Positions 10,023 to 19,224 are shown, counted from the first letter of the stretch. The stretch: DNA of 64,000 nucleotides from Bacteroidota bacterium (GCA_029560875.1 JAKQKB010000080.1:48325-112324), one strand, 5' to 3'. Numbers and translations: made by a program. Notes: generated by a model not told the origin, from the letters alone.

Positions 10023-10232
10023 ATGGAGATTATTTTAAACAATAACCCAGATTTTGTTGAGACAACGGAGAAATCCATAACTGTAGAGGAACTTCTAAAA
10101 ATTAAAAAGTTCAGCTATAAATTGCTTATTGTTAAGGTTAACGACACTTTGGTGACTAAAGAAAATTATCCCAAAATATCGGTTTGCGCAGGCGATAATG
10201 TACAGGTTATTCATCTAATGACAGGAGGTTGA
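10023..10232 (+). CDS. thiS: ThiS-like sulfur carrier protein
   Basis: A 69-aa beta-grasp (ubiquitin-like) protein from ATG 10023. It begins with MEIILNNN, has the family-like stretch YPKISVCAGDNVQVIHLMTGG and ends in the Gly-Gly tail that ThiF adenylates and that carries the thiocarboxylate. It lies 49 bp downstream of thiF. Its last codons (ACA GGA GGT TGA) also form an AGGAGG Shine-Dalgarno sequence for the next gene. The ThiS assignment rests on fold-type length, the GG end and the thiF neighbour. Confidence 0.85.
   Translation: MEIILNNNPDFVETTEKSITVEELLKIKKFSYKLLIVKVNDTLVTKENYPKISVCAGDNVQVIHLMTGG
10223..10228 (+). promoter_or_regulatory. Strong ribosome binding site embedded in the thiS GlyGly codons
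   Basis: AGGAGG ends 5 bp before the ATG at 10234. It is formed by the codons for the essential C-terminal Gly-Gly of ThiS. Shine-Dalgarno sequences are rare in Bacteroidota, so this is unusual for the window. Confidence 0.6.
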
Positions 10233-10233
10233 T

Positions 10234-10551
10234 ATGAATCTTGACCCGCAAAATGGATGGAAATGGATTGTTGTTAGGCTAAAAAATAAGTTCTTTCTTA
10301 CAGGACTAATATTTGTTCTGTGGATGCTGATTTTCGATAATAGTAACTGGATTTCGATGGTTAGTACACGTAGAAAAATCAACAAGATGGAGGACGAAAA
10401 GGAGTACTACCAGAATAAAATAAACGACGATAAGCGCAAAATAAAGGAACTCCGAACCAATAACGAAAACCTCGAAAAATTTGCCCGTGAGCAATACCTA
10501 ATGAAGAAGCCCAACGAGGAGATTTTTATTATTGATGAAAATGACCTATAA
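10234..10551 (+). CDS. FtsB/DivIC-like septum formation initiator
   Basis: 105 aa. A short cytoplasmic N-terminus is followed by one membrane helix (about residues 20-36) and a coiled coil (about 45-85) rich in charged residues. The typical FtsB/DivIC motif follows (NLEKFAREQYLMKKPNEEIFII; compare the family's ExxAREklgmvkpgE). Proteins of this type link FtsL and FtsQ in the division complex. The ATG at 10234 starts 1 bp after the thiS stop and uses the AGGAGG inside thiS, so the two genes are probably translationally linked. Confidence 0.88.
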   Translation: MNLDPQNGWKWIVVRLKNKFFLTGLIFVLWMLIFDNSNWISMVSTRRKINKMEDEKEYYQNKINDDKRKIKELRTNNENLEKFAREQYLMKKPNEEIFIIDENDL

Positions 10552-10615
10552 AGAATTAGTCGCATAAATTTATTTTTTGTTTCTTAGGGGTACTGAATTT
10601 AAAATTCTCTGCTCT

Positions 10616-11653
10616 ATGGATTGCACTATTAGCCCTTTTGGAAAAATCGACAACGAAAAGGTTTTTCTTTACACATTTATCACTGAGGACGGACTCGAGA
10701 TTTCCATCACTAACTATGGTGCAACAATAACCGCAATCAACCTAAACTGCGAGGACGATAGTTGTATCAACTTAGTTTACGGTTTCAATAATCTAAAGCC
10801 ATACTGCAACACTAAAATATATCCCGGTGTAATTGTTGGAAGATATGCCAACAGAATTGCAGATGGACAATTCGTAATCGGCGACAAAACATTCAACCTA
10901 ACAAAGAACGAAGAGGACAATCAGCTTCATGGGGGTATGGTTGGTTTTGATAAAAAAGTGTGGGAACCACAACTTTTCGAACAGGTTAACGGCATCTGCA
11001 CCTTAAAATTCTACCTGCGCAGTAATAGTGGCGATGAGGGTTTCCCCGGAAATTTAGATGTTTGGGTAACCTACCAAATTACTGACGATAACCAAATTAG
11101 CATCAACTACTCCGCCAAAACCGATGCCCCAACACATGTAAACCTTACATCGCACAGCTACTTCAACCTAAGCGGATTCCATACCGATGTGCTTGACCAT
11201 GTTTTAACAATCAACGCAAACAAATACTTGCCCGTAAACGACGAGTTAATCCCAACTGGAGAACTCCGCGAACTTGCCGGAACACCTTTCGATTTCCGAA
11301 AACCAAAGGCTATTGGTGCCGACATCGACTTAGTGGATGGGCTTTATGATCATTGCTTTGTCCTGAAAAATCCAAATCTTAAAGAACCCTCAGTTATACT
11401 TAAAAATCCCAAATCCGACATTGGCTTGAGAATTTACACAACTCAACCAGGTATACAGCTCTATACACCACTAAAGCACCCTCAACCCAACGAAAGCAAT
11501 ATCAAAATCCCCACAAGCGGAAACTGGGCTGTTTGCTTGGAGCCTCAACATTTCCCAAACTCCCCAAATAATCAAAATTTTCCCTCTACCCTTTTAATGC
11601 CAAACCATGAGTACAACCACACAACAATTCTCTGCTTTGATTTAGGGGAATAG
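10616..11653 (+). CDS. galM: Aldose 1-epimerase (galactose mutarotase)
   Basis: 345 aa from ATG 10616; an upstream in-frame TTG adds 13 residues of unlikely sequence. GalM interconverts alpha and beta anomers of galactose and other aldoses. Family motifs are GATITAI, NRIADGQF, NQLHGG (substrate His), HVNLTSHSYFNLSG (catalytic His), and near the end AVCLEPQHFPNSPN with the catalytic Glu. There is no signal peptide, so it is cytosolic. It lies 64 bp after the division gene and may be the last gene of the meaB-thiFS run or have its own promoter. No other galactose genes are near. Confidence 0.93.
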   Translation: MDCTISPFGKIDNEKVFLYTFITEDGLEISITNYGATITAINLNCEDDSCINLVYGFNNLKPYCNTKIYPGVIVGRYANRIADGQFVIGDKTFNLTKNEEDNQLHGGMVGFDKKVWEPQLFEQVNGICTLKFYLRSNSGDEGFPGNLDVWVTYQITDDNQISINYSAKTDAPTHVNLTSHSYFNLSGFHTDVLDHVLTINANKYLPVNDELIPTGELRELAGTPFDFRKPKAIGADIDLVDGLYDHCFVLKNPNLKEPSVILKNPKSDIGLRIYTTQPGIQLYTPLKHPQPNESNIKIPTSGNWAVCLEPQHFPNSPNNQNFPSTLLMPNHEYNHTTILCFDLGE

Positions 11654-11713
11654 CACCACATAAGAGTCATACTTAAAACACGCACAAAACCTCAATATGC
11701 AAACGTTTTCATA

Positions 11714-11745
11714 TTGATAATAGTCATTTTTTATTTCTAACTTTA
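11714..11745 (+). promoter_or_regulatory. Probable promoter of the AOR-family gene
   Basis: TTG (11714-11716), a 21-bp spacer and TAACTTTA (11738-11745), one mismatch from TAnnTTTG, lie 51 bp before the ATG at 11797. Confidence 0.45.
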
Positions 11746-11796
11746 CCAATACTTTAGTGCAAAATTTTACAGTGTACAAACCATAAACATAAACAT

Positions 11797-13953
11797 ATGA
11801 ACATTCACGAAATGGCTAAGCAGATGAAACTGCTTAAAAAATGGAATTATGAATGGAAACCTCTTTACAGAGGATATACCGACAAAGTTTTATACATCAA
11901 CGTTGGCAGTAATGATGTAAAGGAAAAGATTGTTCCTCCTCAAGTAAAGGAAAAATTCATTGGAGGTAAAGGTTACGGCCTACGCCTTCTTTGGGACGCA
12001 ACTACACCAACCACACGTTGGAACGACCCAGAAAACGAGATTATTATCAGCTCTGGTCCTGTTGGCGGCATCACACAGTATTCTGGTACAGGAAAATCGC
12101 TTATTGTAAGCCTTTCGCCACAAACCGACTCGGTAATGGACTCAAACGTGGGAGGTTTCTTTGGTCCTTTCCTAAAATTCTCTGGTTACGATGCTTTGGA
12201 ACTACAAGGCAAGGCCGATAAGGATGTTATCATCTACATTGATGGAATTAATCACACCGTAGAAATTTATGAAGATCCTGGTTTCTCTAAGGATTCACAT
12301 CTGCTTGGCGAAGAATTAACCGAGGTTTTTGCTGAGGAAGAAAAAGATTATAAGAATATTGGTATTGTTTCAACAGGTGCTGCTGCCGATCACTCATTGA
12401 TTGGTATGATTAACTTTACCTTCTACGACCCAAAACGTAAGAAAGTAAGGTTAAAGCAAGCTGGTCGCGGTGGCTTGGGTACCGTTATGCGCGACAAAAA
12501 AATTAAGGCTATAGTTGCACGCGTTGATGGCGTTAAAGGAAACCTTAACAACGTGGCAAATCTTGAGGCAATTACTGAGCGCGGAAGAAGCTACCAAGCC
12601 GAAATTCGCGAACTCGATGACCATCAGTGCCAAATGCGCAAGAAGGGTACAGCAAACATCGTTAATGTGATGAACGATTATGACTTGCTTCCTACCCATA
12701 ACTTTAAGTTTGGTAGCTCTGCCGATGGCAAGAAAATCCACAGTGATTTACTTCGCGATAAATACTTCACTCTAGGCATACCCGACGGATGCTGGATTGG
12801 ATGTGCAATGAGTTGCTCAAAAGGTGTAGACGACTTTGTTCTTAAAACTGGCCCATACAAAGGCACAAAGGTTATTGTTGATGGACCTGAGTACGAAACT
12901 GCAGCAGGTTGCGGTTCAAACTTAGGTGTTTTTGACTACGACGGAATTATTGAGGCAAACTTTTACTGCGACACATACGGAATTTGCACAATTACCTGGG
13001 GTACTTGTATGGCATTCGTTATGGAATGTTACGAGAATGGTATATTAAACAAGGAGCGCACAGGCGGTCTTGACCTTAGCTTTGGTCAGTTTGAGAATAT
13101 GATGGAGGTTATGCACCAACTTGCCCGTGGCGAAGGATTCGGATTAGTTGTTGGACAAGGCGTTCGCAAAATGAAGGAGAAATTCATTAAGGAGTACGGT
13201 GCCGATCCTGCATTCCTGCAAGATATTGGAATGGAGAACAAAGGTTTGGAGTACTCACAGTACGTTTCAAAGGAATCGCTTGCTCAGCAAGGTGGTTACG
13301 CTATGACCAATAAAGGCCCTCAACACGACGAAGCTTGGCTAATTTTTATGGATATGGTTAATAACCAACTTCCAAGTTTTGAGGATAAAGCCGAAGCGTT
13401 ACACTACTTCCCAATGTTCCGTACATGGTTTGGCTTGAACGGTTTCTGTAAATTACCTTGGAACGACGTTGTACCAAAAGGTAACGCTCAACTACCAGAA
13501 CCACACAAAATCCCCGGACACGTTGATAACTACGTGGCTGTTCACAACGGAGTTACTGGCAACAATATCGATAAGCACGGATTAATTTTACAAAGTGAGC
13601 GTGTTTACAACTTCCAACGTATTTTCAACATCCGCCGTGGATATGGTTTGCGTAAGCACGATGCTCAACCTTACCGTGCATGTGGACCTGTAACCAAGGA
13701 GGAGTACCTAAGCCGCGAGGAGCGTTACGACAAGCAACTTAAAGAACAAGTAGGCGTTGACCCAACCACAATGAGCCTTGAGGAAAAAATGGCCACTTTG
13801 CGTAAATACCGCGAGGGACGTTACGAGCAACTACTCGATGCAGTTTACAAACGCCGTGGATGGAACAATAATGGAGTTCCTACCATTGAGCACCTACAAA
13901 AAATTGGTATGGATTTACCAGAACTTATTGAAGTAATTAAGCCTTTACAGTAA
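11797..13953 (+). CDS. Aldehyde:ferredoxin oxidoreductase-family tungsto/molybdopterin enzyme (long form)
   Basis: 718 aa. The AOR N-terminal domain (about 30-240) contains FIGGKGYGLRLLWD and SGPVGG, which bind the bis-pterin cofactor. The [4Fe-4S] ligands appear as Cys332, Cys336, Cys340 (CWIGCAMSC, spacing Cx3Cx3C instead of the classical Cx2Cx3C) and Cys551 (GLNGFCKLPW). It is about 100 residues longer than Pyrococcus AOR (about 605) and similar to the long YdhV-type branch (about 700). It lacks a signal peptide. Such enzymes oxidise aldehydes or reduce acids with ferredoxin, but the substrate cannot be inferred. No ferredoxin, pterin or tungstate-transport gene is adjacent. It has its own promoter and terminator. 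Confidence 0.9.
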   Translation: MNIHEMAKQMKLLKKWNYEWKPLYRGYTDKVLYINVGSNDVKEKIVPPQVKEKFIGGKGYGLRLLWDATTPTTRWNDPENEIIISSGPVGGITQYSGTGKSLIVSLSPQTDSVMDSNVGGFFGPFLKFSGYDALELQGKADKDVIIYIDGINHTVEIYEDPGFSKDSHLLGEELTEVFAEEEKDYKNIGIVSTGAAADHSLIGMINFTFYDPKRKKVRLKQAGRGGLGTVMRDKKIKAIVARVDGVKGNLNNVANLEAITERGRSYQAEIRELDDHQCQMRKKGTANIVNVMNDYDLLPTHNFKFGSSADGKKIHSDLLRDKYFTLGIPDGCWIGCAMSCSKGVDDFVLKTGPYKGTKVIVDGPEYETAAGCGSNLGVFDYDGIIEANFYCDTYGICTITWGTCMAFVMECYENGILNKERTGGLDLSFGQFENMMEVMHQLARGEGFGLVVGQGVRKMKEKFIKEYGADPAFLQDIGMENKGLEYSQYVSKESLAQQGGYAMTNKGPQHDEAWLIFMDMVNNQLPSFEDKAEALHYFPMFRTWFGLNGFCKLPWNDVVPKGNAQLPEPHKIPGHVDNYVAVHNGVTGNNIDKHGLILQSERVYNFQRIFNIRRGYGLRKHDAQPYRACGPVTKEEYLSREERYDKQLKEQVGVDPTTMSLEEKMATLRKYREGRYEQLLDAVYKRRGWNNNGVPTIEHLQKIGMDLPELIEVIKPLQ

Positions 13954-13970
13954 TAGGATTAAAATTGATA

Positions 13971-14005
13971 AAAAACCTCCATCAGAAATGATGGGGGTTT
14001 TTCGT
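13971..14005 (+). terminator. Rho-independent terminator after the AOR-family gene
   Basis: AAAAACCTCCATCA (13971-13984) and TGATGGGGGTTTTT (13989-14002) form a stem with a GAAA tetraloop. It begins 17 bp after the stop codon and ends in T residues. Confidence 0.9.
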
Positions 14006-14036
14006 TTTATAGATTTTATTACTTTTACGGTATTAA

Positions 14037-14067
14037 CCCCCTCAAGGGTTTAAAACCCTTGAGGGGG
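14037..14067. repeat. Dispersed perfect palindrome, copy 1
   Basis: Two perfect 15-bp arms, CCCCCTCAAGGGTTT and its complement, surround a single A. The same palindrome occurs at 22919-22947 and 24234-24264. It follows the terminator of the AOR gene and lies 37 bp before the next start codon. It has no T-tract, so it is not a plain terminator. Confidence 0.9.
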
Positions 14068-14104
14068 GTGTTGAATAAACTAACTAGCTACACTCAAAAA
14101 CATT

Positions 14105-15805
14105 ATGAATAAAACACTTGCCCTTTTGTTACTAGGTCTTATTGCAACCTTAAAACCTTCTAAAGCCCAAGAAATTAATGAGCAAATCATAGACCCAACC
14201 ATCCGCGATTTTGTTGAAATTAACCCTCAGGTTCAGCTTCATTACGCCAGTACAGGATTTTCTATTGATAAAATTGCTGTATTCGACGACTACTCCTTAA
14301 TTTTCACCCAGACAGGAGCGAAACTTTACCTTATCGATAATAATAACCACTTAATACAGGATGAGTGGGATTTCGAAAAAGATGGAAAAATCAAAGTAAG
14401 AAATGTGCGTTTTTCCCCAGGAAAGGATGAAAAGGGGAAAAATGTTTATGCATGGAAACTCACAACACCTTTTCATTTATTTCATGGAACACAGATTTAC
14501 TCTCTGCCAGACTCCGGGAAAGTAGTTTTTGGGAAAGTAGAAAAATCGATGTTTGCTAACTTCTTTTTCTGTGCAAATGTTAAAAATGGGAAAATTAACT
14601 ACGAATTAATTCCCATAGAAACAAAAAAAATAATCCCCGAAACCATTAATAAAAAGTATGGAAAGTATGATGGGGAATGGACCACCGTGTCGTTCGTAAA
14701 ACATAATGATAGCCGGTTATATACCCTTTGGACATATCCTTCAACAACTACCGATGGAAAAGGTAAAGTAATTAAAGAAGCAAAAATAAAAAACATACTA
14801 GTAAAACAGGATAAAGATGGAATCCCCTCCGAAATAGAATATGAAGAAATCAATGATGATGGAAAATACAATTTTGGCTGCTATATTTTTCGTTTCAAAA
14901 ACCAATATTTATTCTTTAAGGTAAAAGAGCAAACTCTAACTATTTATGATGAAAATCTTAAAGCGAAAAAGACAATTGATATTAACTCCGAGTTAAAAAA
15001 ATACTTTAAAGGGTATTCTAAAGGATTTTACAACTGTACAGTTTTTAAAGATGAAAAGTATGATGAACTATGGATAAATGTTGCATCGTATAACGATTCT
15101 CTTAAAACGCCATTTACCTATTATGCAAAACTTAAAATTGACAGCGATAATATCATACAAAACTATAGAACTATAAAATCAGACAAAGAGTTAAAAGTTA
15201 TACCTCAATTTATCCATAATCGAACATTGTACTTTAAGGCTAATCCTAGCGATATTGATTACTCAGCAATTTTCAAGATAAACCTTGAACAAAACAATGG
15301 TGATACAATTTTCCTGAGACGTTCCAACAATATCTCTATTAACCTTTTTGATAAACCTATCTTCACCTTCGGAATTAGTCACAAACAAGCATACAGCCAA
15401 CTCTCCTCAAAGACTGTAGAGAATTTAGGTATAAAAGTACAATCAAGATTAAAGATAGATTCGTTATCGCTACTGGCAAGCAAGGCACTAGAGTGTTTAG
15501 AAAATAAAAATGATTTAAAATTTGCCAGCGAGTTATGTCTGTACGACTCCTACAACCTTGGAAGAATATCGTTCCTTGAAAAAAGCAATCAACTCAAAGA
15601 TGTTCCAGTATTTACAACCGATTCGCAGAGAGAACTACTTATTATGCTGATGAAAAGGCTACAAAAAGATACCAAGGATGTAGATATGGAGCAAAAATCT
15701 TCTTTTATTGAAGCAACCACGCCCGATGGATGGAAGTTTGTGCTAGTCAAAACTCCAGATGGATACCGATTTGGCTCCACTTTCTTCAAAAAAATTATGT
15801 TATAG
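14105..15805 (+). CDS. Exported protein of unknown function
   Basis: 566 aa with a signal peptide (MNKTLALLLLGLIATLKPSKA, then QEINEQ). The rest is soluble, rich in Lys, Asp and aromatic residues, with repeated strand-turn patterns (YSLIFTQTGAKLYLIDNNNH, KTIDINSELKKYFKGY) that suggest a beta-propeller-like fold, although no named family was recognised. The C-terminus has no visible T9SS sorting motif. It stands between the AOR gene and a convergent efflux operon (stop codons 10 bp apart). It could be a periplasmic or outer-membrane-attached protein. The function is not known. Confidence 0.7.
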   Translation: MNKTLALLLLGLIATLKPSKAQEINEQIIDPTIRDFVEINPQVQLHYASTGFSIDKIAVFDDYSLIFTQTGAKLYLIDNNNHLIQDEWDFEKDGKIKVRNVRFSPGKDEKGKNVYAWKLTTPFHLFHGTQIYSLPDSGKVVFGKVEKSMFANFFFCANVKNGKINYELIPIETKKIIPETINKKYGKYDGEWTTVSFVKHNDSRLYTLWTYPSTTTDGKGKVIKEAKIKNILVKQDKDGIPSEIEYEEINDDGKYNFGCYIFRFKNQYLFFKVKEQTLTIYDENLKAKKTIDINSELKKYFKGYSKGFYNCTVFKDEKYDELWINVASYNDSLKTPFTYYAKLKIDSDNIIQNYRTIKSDKELKVIPQFIHNRTLYFKANPSDIDYSAIFKINLEQNNGDTIFLRRSNNISINLFDKPIFTFGISHKQAYSQLSSKTVENLGIKVQSRLKIDSLSLLASKALECLENKNDLKFASELCLYDSYNLGRISFLEKSNQLKDVPVFTTDSQRELLIMLMKRLQKDTKDVDMEQKSSFIEATTPDGWKFVLVKTPDGYRFGSTFFKKIML

Positions 15806-15815
15806 CAAACGCTGT

Positions 15816-17039
15816 CTAAGCCGTTTGCCGAACCTGTTCAATATGCTCCTTATGCTTCAGAAAAGTTAGATGCAGCACTATCCAATTTGCGAAGAAAAAT
15901 ACTGCGGTCATAATCCAAAGGTGCAACCACTCAAATGTTGCGGCCGAGAAAGATGCTCCCATTGTGTTTAACTTTATAAAACCCTTGATTGCTGGAGTTA
16001 TTGGAAATACCTGAGCCAAATAGTTAAAACCAAACGGTAACGATTCAACTGGCCACGAAAATCCTGAAAGGAAAAGCATTGGCACCGATGTAAAAAGTAA
16101 CGTCATCATTGACTGCTCCCTGCTTTTAAATATGGTTGATAGTAACATTCCAAGTGATATTGATGCCAATAGGAACGGCAGAACAAACAGCATCAACTCA
16201 AAAACATTTCCATTGCTTGGAAAGTTGAATCCTCTAATAACAAACAGCAGCAAGTAAAGCATTACAGGAATGTATACTGTTAAGTATGCCAGTACTTTGC
16301 CGAAAATCAACCGTACCGTACTACCTTTCAGTTTAGCCAAAACACCAACGTAACTCATAACTCCTCTTTCTCTCTGGGAACCGCCAAGCATTCCAATTCC
16401 CATTAGTAGACTTTGCTGAATTATCAGCAAAATAAGTGGAGGCACAGCATAGCTGCCATACCCTGACGTTGGATTGTACAATGGCTCACTTACAAACTCA
16501 ACTGGCGATGAATAGTTCTTTGCTAAATTGGCACTTACTCCTTGCATCTCGTACTGGTTAATTTTCACATTGTTACTAACCAACATTACTGCGGAAACCG
16601 TTCCCTGCAAAACCTGTTTGTAAATAAGCATATAACTAGCATCGGCATAGAGTGCAACGTATGCCTGCTTTTTAACCAGAGTATTCTTTGAAAAGTTCTC
16701 AGGAATAACAACTATTCCATTAACCTCTCCTTTGTAAAATTGCTCGGTGGCTTCGGCCAAACTACTAGGCTTTGTTGCCACAAAAATTTGTTCTGTTGCA
16801 TCAATCTTTCTGATAATTTCCCTTGAACTTTTGGAATTATCCAAATCGACCACAGCAATCTTAGTATCGCGAAGCACTTCGGTGTTATAACTTATACTAT
16901 ACAAAACTGGATAAATTACCGTTGCTCCAAAAAACAGAAGCATAACACCTGCATCGCCAAAAATTCTTTTAAGTTCAGCAAGCCAAAGGGCTCCCGTTTC
17001 CCTGATTGCGTTATGAATATAGTTGAATATATATTTCAT
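15816..17039 (-). CDS. ABC-2 type exporter permease, second of a pair
   Basis: 407 aa. The YhhJ/YbhR-type layout shows one N-terminal membrane helix (about 30-50), a large periplasmic loop (about 55-185, with VDLDNSKSSREI and GIVVIPENFSKN) and five C-terminal helices with a conserved FLSGFSWPVESLP segment near 330. It is the last gene of the TetR-TolC-HlyD-permease-permease operon, 2 bp after the previous stop codon. Related systems (YbhGFSR type) export hydrophobic drugs or bile-like compounds using an ATPase, and none is encoded here. The cargo is unknown. Confidence 0.88.
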   Translation of the reverse strand: MKYIFNYIHNAIRETGALWLAELKRIFGDAGVMLLFFGATVIYPVLYSISYNTEVLRDTKIAVVDLDNSKSSREIIRKIDATEQIFVATKPSSLAEATEQFYKGEVNGIVVIPENFSKNTLVKKQAYVALYADASYMLIYKQVLQGTVSAVMLVSNNVKINQYEMQGVSANLAKNYSSPVEFVSEPLYNPTSGYGSYAVPPLILLIIQQSLLMGIGMLGGSQRERGVMSYVGVLAKLKGSTVRLIFGKVLAYLTVYIPVMLYLLLFVIRGFNFPSNGNVFELMLFVLPFLLASISLGMLLSTIFKSREQSMMTLLFTSVPMLFLSGFSWPVESLPFGFNYLAQVFPITPAIKGFIKLNTMGASFSAATFEWLHLWIMTAVFFFANWIVLHLTFLKHKEHIEQVRQTA

Positions 17040-17041
17040 CT

Positions 17042-18223
17042 TTAATCCCTTCCCCAGAGTTTTGGTGTATTACAAATCTTTTTCATCCTTCGTAAGAAGA
17101 AAAAAGGTAGGATAAGAAATAGATTTAGCAAAAGTAAAGAGTGCAACGAACTATAAACTGGCGCTCCCTGTAATGCCTGACCAATAAATACCTTATGATA
17201 ATGAGTAAATGGAAACAGATAACCTAACACCATCACTGCTTTATACATTGCGATATGCGGAAATGTTAAACCAGACATCGTGAATGCAAGAGCTGCATAT
17301 ACCGACGAAATACTTAACGCCATTCGCAAACTCGTGAATATCGATATTATTACAATCCCCATTGAGATATAGGCCAAAACAAAAAGCAAGGCATTGTAAA
17401 CAAGCAACCACACGCTACCATTGAATGGTGTGCCAAAGAACTTGATAAGTAGAACATTTACAAAAAGCATCAAAAAACTATAAATAATCAGGTATGGTGT
17501 CATCTTTGCCGATAACGCCCTGATTATACTGCCATGTGCTGTTTTTAACCATTCATCCGCTGTATGATACTTAAATTCTGAACCAATGGCGTAAACTGTT
17601 CCACTAAGGATAAACATCAGCAACATAATTGGCAGAAACGCAGTGGTTAAGTAGTAAAAGTAGTTAGTATAAGGATTGAAAAGTGCGTGTGAATCGACCT
17701 TTACAGGCATAACCTGCTGAACCGCCTGGTTGTAATGTTGACCTTTCTTTAATCGTAAATTAAGGTCAACCCCGGCAGAGAAAGTACTTACAGCAGTTGT
17801 AACATCCTTATTTATTATTCCACCAACTATCATGTATGCATTATTGTAGAAGAATGCTACCTGGGGCTGCGATGCCTTAAAAAGATTCTTCTCAAAATCC
17901 TGAGGAATAATAACTACTCCATAAATATCGCCACGCTCAATTGCACGTTTTGCCTCAGTTAAATCGGAATAATTGGAAACTATTGTGGCCGATGGAACAG
18001 CATCAATCATTCTTGCCAACTTCCGTGAAGTTGCAGACGAGTTCATATCGACTAATCCAATGGGTAAATTACGAGGCACTCCATTAATGAACATCAGAGT
18101 CATCACCCCAATGGCAATTACTGGAAGAATTAACGTAACCATCAAATAGGTACGTCTGCTTCTCATAAGCATGAACTCGCGCTTAATAACCGCCCACCAA
18201 CCTTTTGGATTATAGTTGCTCAT
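17042..18223 (-). CDS. ABC-2 type exporter permease, first of a pair
   Basis: 393 aa with the same architecture as the next gene: an N-terminal helix (about 22-45), a periplasmic domain (VDMNSSATSRKLARMID, GVVIIPQDFEKN) and a C-terminal five-helix bundle with SGLTFPHIAMYKA. The two permeases probably form a heterodimer in the inner membrane. It starts 11 bp after the HlyD-like gene ends. The C-terminus (RRMKKICNTPKLWGRD) is short and basic, with no fused ATPase domain. Confidence 0.88.
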   Translation of the reverse strand: MSNYNPKGWWAVIKREFMLMRSRRTYLMVTLILPVIAIGVMTLMFINGVPRNLPIGLVDMNSSATSRKLARMIDAVPSATIVSNYSDLTEAKRAIERGDIYGVVIIPQDFEKNLFKASQPQVAFFYNNAYMIVGGIINKDVTTAVSTFSAGVDLNLRLKKGQHYNQAVQQVMPVKVDSHALFNPYTNYFYYLTTAFLPIMLLMFILSGTVYAIGSEFKYHTADEWLKTAHGSIIRALSAKMTPYLIIYSFLMLFVNVLLIKFFGTPFNGSVWLLVYNALLFVLAYISMGIVIISIFTSLRMALSISSVYAALAFTMSGLTFPHIAMYKAVMVLGYLFPFTHYHKVFIGQALQGAPVYSSLHSLLLLNLFLILPFFFLRRMKKICNTPKLWGRD

Positions 18224-18234
18224 TGATTGCTCAA

Positions 18235-19224
18235 TTAAATATTATCCCACTCAACAATTACGCTCATTCCTGGGCGTAGATTCTCAATTTTCACAACAGG
18301 CAAAGCCCTTACCTCAAACGATTTTAAATCGAATGAACCGCTTGCCTTTGTTGCTCTCCACGTTGCAAAATCGGCCTCAGCCTTAATAAAATTCACCTTG
18401 AATTTTACTTCATCTAAATTTAGCGCAGGAATTGATGCGGAAAACTCCTTGCCCATTTCGAATTTGGAAAGTAAATCTTCACGAACGTAAAAAGTAATCC
18501 AGCAATCGTTCAAATCAACTATTTGAACTACAGGAAAACCTGGAGTGACCAGTTCGCCCATCTCTGCATTTATTTGAGATATTTCACCGTTGATAGGCGA
18601 TGTAAGTATAGTTTCTCCTAAATACGATTGAACCTCCGAAATTGCCCCTTGAGCCTGATTAAACATAGCACGCGCAGCATCCTTATCCTCTGTGCGGGTT
18701 GCGTTTAGCGCCATCTGGTAGGTTGCCTTTGCGGCATCCTCGTTCATTTTGGCAACCTTTAACTGAGTCTCGGCCTCATCTCTTTTTTGTGCGGGGACAA
18801 CACCCTCGTTGTAAAGATTCTGAATTCTGTCGAATGTTTTCTGCATCAACTCCTTGGCTGCAATAGCATTCTGGTAAACACTGTAAGCCTGGGCAATCTG
18901 CTCCTCGCGAGCACCCTTATCGGCCTTGTTCTTTTGAGCTTTTGCAGCATCGCCAATAGCCATTACCTGTTGCAATTTAGCATCAATCTCAGGGCTACTT
19001 AGAATAACCAATTTATCGCCAACATTCACGGCTTGACCCTCCTTAAAGTTGCACTCAGCAATACGCCCCGCAATTTTGGTGGCAACCCTTACCTCGGTAG
19101 CCTCAACCTGCCCCTGAATGATAATGGGTGCTGGCTTAAACGCAATCCATCCTACAATTGACAGTAGCAATACAAAAGCAATGATTACTACTCCTATTAC
19201 AACGCTACTATTTTTCACTTTCAT
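18235..19224 (-). CDS. HlyD/YbhG-type membrane fusion protein
   Basis: 329 aa. An N-terminal membrane anchor (about 8-28) is followed by a lipoyl/barrel-sandwich half (VEATEVRVATKIAGRIAECN, VGDKLVILSS). A long coiled-coil hairpin spans about 75-195, rich in Ala, Glu and Lys. The second lipoyl half (LTSPINGEISQINAEMGELVTPG) and a beta-barrel (RPGMSVIVEW) complete it. It would bridge the inner-membrane permeases and the TolC-like channel encoded directly upstream. It is the third gene of the operon, 28 bp after TolC. Confidence 0.92.
   Translation of the reverse strand: MKVKNSSVVIGVVIIAFVLLLSIVGWIAFKPAPIIIQGQVEATEVRVATKIAGRIAECNFKEGQAVNVGDKLVILSSPEIDAKLQQVMAIGDAAKAQKNKADKGAREEQIAQAYSVYQNAIAAKELMQKTFDRIQNLYNEGVVPAQKRDEAETQLKVAKMNEDAAKATYQMALNATRTEDKDAARAMFNQAQGAISEVQSYLGETILTSPINGEISQINAEMGELVTPGFPVVQIVDLNDCWITFYVREDLLSKFEMGKEFSASIPALNLDEVKFKVNFIKAEADFATWRATKASGSFDLKSFEVRALPVVKIENLRPGMSVIVEWDNI

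Noticed and set aside
14037..14067. Palindrome as a rho-independent terminator
   Set aside because: No T-tract follows on either strand, and a proper terminator already lies at 13971-14005.
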